From positions 1 to 8,201 of the forward strand of contig JBNKHI010000093.1 of assembly GCA_050290265.1 (NCBI GenBank): a DNA stretch of 8,201 nt, read 5' to 3'. A model generated the notes under the pieces. It worked only from the letters and a program-made list of their open reading frames with translations. It did no database searches and was not told the origin of the DNA. Positions 5,227 to 8,201 of this stretch are shown here, one piece after another (the stretch's first letter is position 1; the number at the start of each line of letters is the position of its first letter). The DNA comes from JBNKFV01 sp050290265. Its GTDB lineage: Bacteria > Pseudomonadota > Gammaproteobacteria > Pseudomonadales > Cellvibrionaceae. Both the position numbers and the translations under genes were made by a program.

Positions 5227-6102
5227 TTAAAGAAGACCAGATGCCTGCATGGCAGACTTCAATACGCTGTGATGCGGCGCTGAAAAAGGTGTAAGCGGCA
5301 AACGAATACCACCCTCAATGAGCCCCAACTGTTGAACTGCCCATTTCACAGGAATGGGGTTGGACTCCAAAAACAACGATTGGTGCAATGCCATAAGAGA
5401 ATCATTTAGCGCTAGCGCTTCCTCAGATTCACCAGCCAAACCAAGAGCACATAATTTCGCCATTTGTGCTGGTGCAACATTCGCCGTCACACTAATATTG
5501 CCTTTGCCTCCCGCCAGAATAAGGTTGATCGCGGTAATGTCGTCACCAGAGTAAACAGCAAAATCGCTCGGACACGCTTCAATAATAGCTCGTGCGCGGC
5601 TTATATCACCGGTCGCTTCTTTAACCGCAATAATGTTATCCAGTTGGGCCAGGCGCAATACTGTGTCTGTTTGCATATCAACACCTGTGCGCGCAGGAAC
5701 GTTATATAAGATCTGCGGAATAGCAACAGCCTTGGCGATAGCTTGATGATGCAGGAACAGGCCTTCCTGAGTCGGTCTATTGTAGTAAGGCGTGACTAAC
5801 AAACAAGCATCCGCACCCCGCTCTTTAGCAGCTTCAGTGAGTTCAATGGCTTCATCAGTGGCATTTGCGCCAGTGCCAGCAATCACCGGGATCTGCCCAT
5901 TCACTTGATCAACAACCTTAGCAATGACGGCTAGATGCTCTTCTACGCTTAATGTTGCCGATTCGCCAGAAGTCCCGACAGCGACAATTGCGTTAGTGCC
6001 TTGCTCCAGATGCCAGTCCACCAGTTTATGCAGGCTATCCCAATCCAATGAATTGTCATTGTGCATGGGAGTCACCAGGGCGACGATACTACCTTCAATC
6101 AT
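5227..6102 (-). CDS. dapA: DapA, 4-hydroxy-tetrahydrodipicolinate synthase
   Basis: A 291-residue cytoplasmic TIM-barrel enzyme that condenses pyruvate with L-aspartate-4-semialdehyde, the first committed step to diaminopimelate and lysine. All key residues sit at the E. coli numbering: Schiff-base Lys161 (VKEATGD), the Thr44-Tyr107-Tyr133 proton relay, and Arg138, which binds the semialdehyde carboxylate. Residue 45, usually threonine (GTTGES), is serine here (GTSGES), a conservative change. Among the lysine-inhibition residues Ser48, Ala49, His56, Asn80, Glu84 and Tyr106 are kept but position 53 is Val instead of the E. coli His, so feedback by lysine may be weaker. The ATG at 6102-6100 has GGAG 8 nt upstream. 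The length equals the family norm. First gene of the likely dapA-bamC-MBL operon. Confidence 0.97.
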   Translation of the reverse strand: MIEGSIVALVTPMHNDNSLDWDSLHKLVDWHLEQGTNAIVAVGTSGESATLSVEEHLAVIAKVVDQVNGQIPVIAGTGANATDEAIELTEAAKERGADACLLVTPYYNRPTQEGLFLHHQAIAKAVAIPQILYNVPARTGVDMQTDTVLRLAQLDNIIAVKEATGDISRARAIIEACPSDFAVYSGDDITAINLILAGGKGNISVTANVAPAQMAKLCALGLAGESEEALALNDSLMALHQSLFLESNPIPVKWAVQQLGLIEGGIRLPLTPFSAPHHSVLKSAMQASGLL

Positions 6103-6182
6103 TCAATTTTCTCCGATGGATCTAGCAAAGGCGTAATGGTACTGACGGCCCCTGTCCGACACAAGTTCCGTACAAGATTTCT

Positions 6183-6210
6183 TTTATATTCGGCAACTAA
6201 GTGCCAGCAA
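6183..6210 (-). promoter_or_regulatory. Candidate sigma-70 promoter for dapA
   Basis: On the minus strand TTGCTG (plus 6205-6210) and TATAAA (plus 6183-6188) are separated by 16 bp. Both are good matches to the -35 and -10 consensus. Transcription would begin near 6175 and give a leader of about 73 nt before the dapA ATG. The gap between the acyltransferase stop and dapA is 124 bp, enough for an independent promoter. No lysine riboswitch fold is recognisable; the leader is too short for one. Confidence 0.5.
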
Positions 6211-6226
6211 CTATTTGGACACTGGC

Positions 6227-7141
6227 TCAATACAGACTGGCTTCGCCGTCAGGGCGAGTTTTAAAACGCCGATGACTCCATAGATATTGCTCAGGATGAG
6301 GGCGAATCAGCTGCTCGGCAGTCACATTAACACGGGCTGCATCAGCAGATTCATCGCCACTGGGAAAGTCTTCCCAGGCGGGATAGATTTTCACATCATA
6401 ACCGGAGCCATCCGCACGACGATATTGTGCAAACGGGATAATCCTTGCCTTACCTAGCCGTGCAAACTTGGATGTTGCCGTGACCGTAGCGGCGGGGATA
6501 CCAAAAAAAGGCACAAAAACACTATGGCCTTTGCCATAATCCTGATCTGGGGCATACCAGATGGCACGCCCTGCTTTCAGCCTGCGTAACATCTCGCGCA
6601 AGTCGTCACGCGTAATCACTTCAGCGTCTGCGCAGTGGCGTTCGCGCCCTTTGCGCTGTACATAATCGTAGACAGCATTTTTGTGCGGCCGATACATACC
6701 ATCAATTGACATCGACATGGAAACAAAAGCTCCACCTATGTCCAAGGTCGTAAAGTGAAAAGCCATCAACAAAACGCCTTGTCCTTCGGCCGCTTCAATA
6801 TGCTCCAAGCCGGAAATATTAAGTAGCTTACGAAGTCGGGAATGAGGCCAAAACCACGCTATGCCGGTTTCAAACAAGGCAATGGCAGTCGATTCAATAT
6901 TGTCCCGCACCAGTGTTTCCTGCTCTGCGGCTGACAGTTCAGGAAAACATAACGCTATATTGCGCTCGGCAATTTTTCGGCGCTTTGCAGCCAAATGGTA
7001 AAGCACCTTCCCCAGCCAACGCCCTAAAACGAGCTGCCAGCGGAACGGCAACAGCACCAGCAGCCGCCAGCAACCAATCATTAGCCAGGTTAACCAATAA
7101 CGAGGATGAAGAAATTGTCTGTGAAACTTGGGTTTTTCCAT
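6227..7141 (-). CDS. LpxL/HtrB-family lysophospholipid (lipid A) acyltransferase
   Basis: A 304-residue inner-membrane protein of the LpxL/LpxM family, which moves acyl chains from acyl-ACP to lipid A precursors. A hydrophobic segment at about 17-33 (WLTWLMIGCWRLLVLLP) anchors it. The catalytic HX4D motif is intact at His129-Asp134 (HFTTLD), and other family blocks are present: MYRPHKN (149-155), RKGRER (163-168), YAPDQDYG (196-203) and FVPFFG (209-214). Length matches E. coli LpxL (306). Which position or chain is transferred cannot be told from sequence, and gammaproteobacteria often carry several paralogues. The ATG at 7141-7139 has no good Shine-Dalgarno; it is the first codon after the candidate promoter, with a short leader of about 20 nt. 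dapA follows 124 bp downstream. DUF2789 lies upstream across 66 bp. Confidence 0.9.
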   Translation of the reverse strand: MEKPKFHRQFLHPRYWLTWLMIGCWRLLVLLPFRWQLVLGRWLGKVLYHLAAKRRKIAERNIALCFPELSAAEQETLVRDNIESTAIALFETGIAWFWPHSRLRKLLNISGLEHIEAAEGQGVLLMAFHFTTLDIGGAFVSMSMSIDGMYRPHKNAVYDYVQRKGRERHCADAEVITRDDLREMLRRLKAGRAIWYAPDQDYGKGHSVFVPFFGIPAATVTATSKFARLGKARIIPFAQYRRADGSGYDVKIYPAWEDFPSGDESADAARVNVTAEQLIRPHPEQYLWSHRRFKTRPDGEASLY

Positions 7142-7167
7142 GAATCTGCGCCAAAGACAAAGCGCGC

Positions 7168-7196
7168 ATTATAGGCGTCAGCAGGCGCTAGTCACA
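7168..7196 (-). promoter_or_regulatory. Candidate promoter for the acyltransferase gene
   Basis: A perfect TATAAT -10 on the minus strand (plus 7168-7173) lies 26 nt upstream of the ATG. At 17-bp spacing the -35 hexamer is TGTGAC (plus 7191-7196), a poor match, so an activator or other contacts may be needed. The predicted leader is only about 20 nt. Confidence 0.4.
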
Positions 7197-7207
7197 GCCC
7201 CAATGGG

Positions 7208-7441
7208 TTATTCGCGCAATGCCGCACCCAACTGATCAACAATTTCTGCCCATTCTGCATCATCTACAATGGCCTCAGCCAAAAATGCTCGTTGTGAAGC
7301 TGACCAAAAGCTGGCCTCAGATAACGGCAGATGCTTAGGTAATGGACTGTTAGCTTTGATAAAAGCCGCTATATCGTCATCGCCGCTGGGCAACCCAAGC
7401 TGATCAAATAACGTTGACATAGTGTGAGTCGAAGTATCCAT
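7208..7441 (-). CDS. DUF2789 family small protein
   Basis: A 77-residue acidic protein that I recognise as DUF2789, a family of unknown function found in Pseudomonas and relatives. Typical family segments are MDTSTHTMSTLFDQLGLPS at the N-terminus, FIKANSPLP, FWSASQRAFLAEAIVDDAEW and WAEIVDQLGAALR at the C-terminus. It has no signal peptide or membrane segment, is probably all-helical and cytoplasmic, and has no catalytic motif I can name. The start was set at the ATG 7441-7439: AAAGGAGG ends 5 nt before it. A second ATG directly upstream is only 2 nt from the site, and the longest frame would add 17 atypical residues. It sits between the fabV terminator and the acyltransferase gene; no operon partner is obvious. 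Confidence 0.85.
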   Translation of the reverse strand: MDTSTHTMSTLFDQLGLPSGDDDIAAFIKANSPLPKHLPLSEASFWSASQRAFLAEAIVDDAEWAEIVDQLGAALRE

Positions 7442-7631
7442 CATAGCCTCCTTTGTAAAACAAAATACAGGGACCTTTATCAAACATAGCACGTAACCCG
7501 AGATATACCGGAGAGTTCTTCATTATGCAGACGAAAAGAAGGCTGCCAGGCAAACCGTTGGGTAACTTTCAGCCAAAAAAAAGCCGGGATAACCGGCTCT
7601 TTTTTGCATTTGTGCTTAGTGTTGCCCAAAA
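7442..7631 (-). other. 190-bp gap between fabV and the DUF2789 gene
   Basis: It holds the fabV terminator (7575-7605) and, nearer DUF2789, a strong AAAGGAGG ribosome binding site. The DUF2789 promoter must lie in the remaining 130 bp, but no hexamer pair with good spacing could be fixed; CATAAT on the minus strand near 7520 is one weak -10 candidate. No gene was seen here. Confidence 0.35.
7575..7605 (-). terminator. Rho-independent terminator of fabV (bidirectional)
   Basis: A perfect 6-bp GC-rich stem AGCCGG/CCGGCT (7582-7587 with 7593-7598) closes a 5-nt loop. On the minus strand it is followed by eight Ts (plus 7575-7582 is all A), 30-60 nt after the fabV stop. On the plus strand a short T-run (7600-7605) also follows, so it could stop transcription both ways. 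Confidence 0.9.
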
Positions 7632-8201
7632 CTACTCAAAGCTAACATCAACCAAAGGGCTAATATCCGCTTCGTAGTCAACACCTTCAACACCGAAACC
7701 AAACAACTTCAAAAACTCGGCGTTGTAGCCTTTATAATCGGTCAACTCAAACAAGTTTTCTTCGGTTACCGCAGGCCAGATTTCTTCAACTCGGGTCTGC
7801 ACGGCTGGACTCAACTCTTTTTCATCCATACGCAAACGGTTATGGCCATCCAAACGTGGTGTGTCGGTATAAAGACCTTCTGTAAACAAACGGTAAAGCT
7901 GTTCAATACAACCTTCGTGGGTGCCTTCCTCTTTCATCACTTTATAAAGCGTAGAAATATAAAGCGGCATGATAGGAATAGCTGAACTAGCCTGAGTCAC
8001 CAAAGCCTTTAACACCGACACATTGGCGCTGCCGTGTTTTGCTGCCAGAAGCGCATTGATAGCGGTAGCCGCGCGGTCAAGGTCTTCCTTCGCCTTGCCA
8101 ATAGTTGCATGCCCGTAAATTGGCCAGGTCAACTTCTCACCAAGGTAGGTGTAGGCAACGGTTTTACAGCCATCAGCCAGAACACCTGCGTCATTCAAAG
8201 C
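7632..8201 (-). CDS. fabV: FabV, NADH-dependent trans-2-enoyl-ACP/CoA reductase (C-terminal half)
   Basis: The frame is open to the right edge, so only the last 189 codons are seen; the N-terminal NAD-binding half is outside the window. An apparent start at 8198 is a TTG leucine inside the gene. The C-terminal half matches FabV strongly, with YLGEKLTWPIYGHATIGKAK near its beginning. It includes the catalytic Tyr-X8-Lys (Tyr and Lys at visible-frame positions 28 and 37, counted from the codon at 8198), equivalent to Tyr235 and Lys244 of Yersinia FabV. LVTQASSAIPIMPLYIS follows, the substrate-binding helix, and the C-terminal block ENLFELTDYKGYNAEFLKLFGFGV. FabV reduces the double bond in the last step of each fatty-acid elongation cycle and is the triclosan-insensitive counterpart of FabI. 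A terminator follows the TAG stop, ending the transcript. Confidence 0.95.
   Translation of the reverse strand, partial: ALNDAGVLADGCKTVAYTYLGEKLTWPIYGHATIGKAKEDLDRAATAINALLAAKHGSANVSVLKALVTQASSAIPIMPLYISTLYKVMKEEGTHEGCIEQLYRLFTEGLYTDTPRLDGHNRLRMDEKELSPAVQTRVEEIWPAVTEENLFELTDYKGYNAEFLKLFGFGVEGVDYEADISPLVDVSFE

Noticed and set aside
6103..6226. Lysine riboswitch upstream of dapA
   Set aside because: The leader is only about 70 nt and shows no fold of the lysine riboswitch, which needs well over 150 nt.
6939..7169. 76-codon minus-strand frame overlapping the acyltransferase start
   Set aside because: It shares DNA with the conserved N-terminus of the acyltransferase in another frame and has no family similarity.
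7174..7192. Apparent inverted repeat TAGGCG...CGCTA upstream of the acyltransferase
   Set aside because: The arms do not align base for base when checked.

Overview
The window is a stretch of Gram-negative (gammaproteobacterial) chromosome. It carries outer-membrane lipoproteins, BamC of the BAM complex, a lipid A-type acyltransferase, FabV and DapA. The gene order dapA - bamC - metallo-beta-lactamase-fold protein is the one known from Pseudomonas. Moderate GC content and the DUF2789 and FabV genes suggest a marine Pseudomonadales/Cellvibrionales-type bacterium, but genus cannot be fixed from this sequence. Nothing looks like phage, a transposon, CRISPR or an RNA gene.

Layout. Positions 1-628 (minus) hold the start of a protein with a degenerate cyclic-nucleotide-binding fold followed by an HDOD domain; its 3' end lies outside the window. 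Just upstream of it on the same strand (673-1368) is an OmpA-domain lipoprotein with a glycine zipper. A 338-bp divergent intergenic region separates this from a plus-strand leucine-rich-repeat lipoprotein (1707-2297), the only plus-strand gene. It converges with a single-domain PilZ protein (2319-2588, minus). A 486-bp AT-rich non-coding region (2589-3074) follows. It is the most unusual part of the window: it has one perfect and several near-perfect DnaA-box-like 9-mers, a 19-bp perfect palindrome, another 19-bp dyad and a possible 44-nt stem-loop.

From 3075 to 7441 five minus-strand genes read toward the left: DUF2789 protein, LpxL/HtrB-type acyltransferase, dapA, bamC and the metallo-beta-lactamase-fold protein. 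dapA, bamC and the MBL gene probably form an operon with a promoter just upstream of dapA; the acyltransferase has its own candidate -10 box. The right edge (7632-8201, minus) is the C-terminal half of fabV, closed by a clear bidirectional rho-independent terminator.

Most of the window serves the cell envelope: DapA feeds diaminopimelate to peptidoglycan, the OmpA-domain lipoprotein should bind that peptidoglycan, BamC belongs to the outer-membrane protein assembly machine, the acyltransferase probably acylates lipid A, and FabV completes fatty-acid elongation. The PilZ and CNMP/HDOD proteins add signalling. Several computed starts were moved to internal ATGs with better ribosome binding sites. 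No clearly new multi-gene system is present; the best leads are the 2589-3074 region and the LRR lipoprotein.
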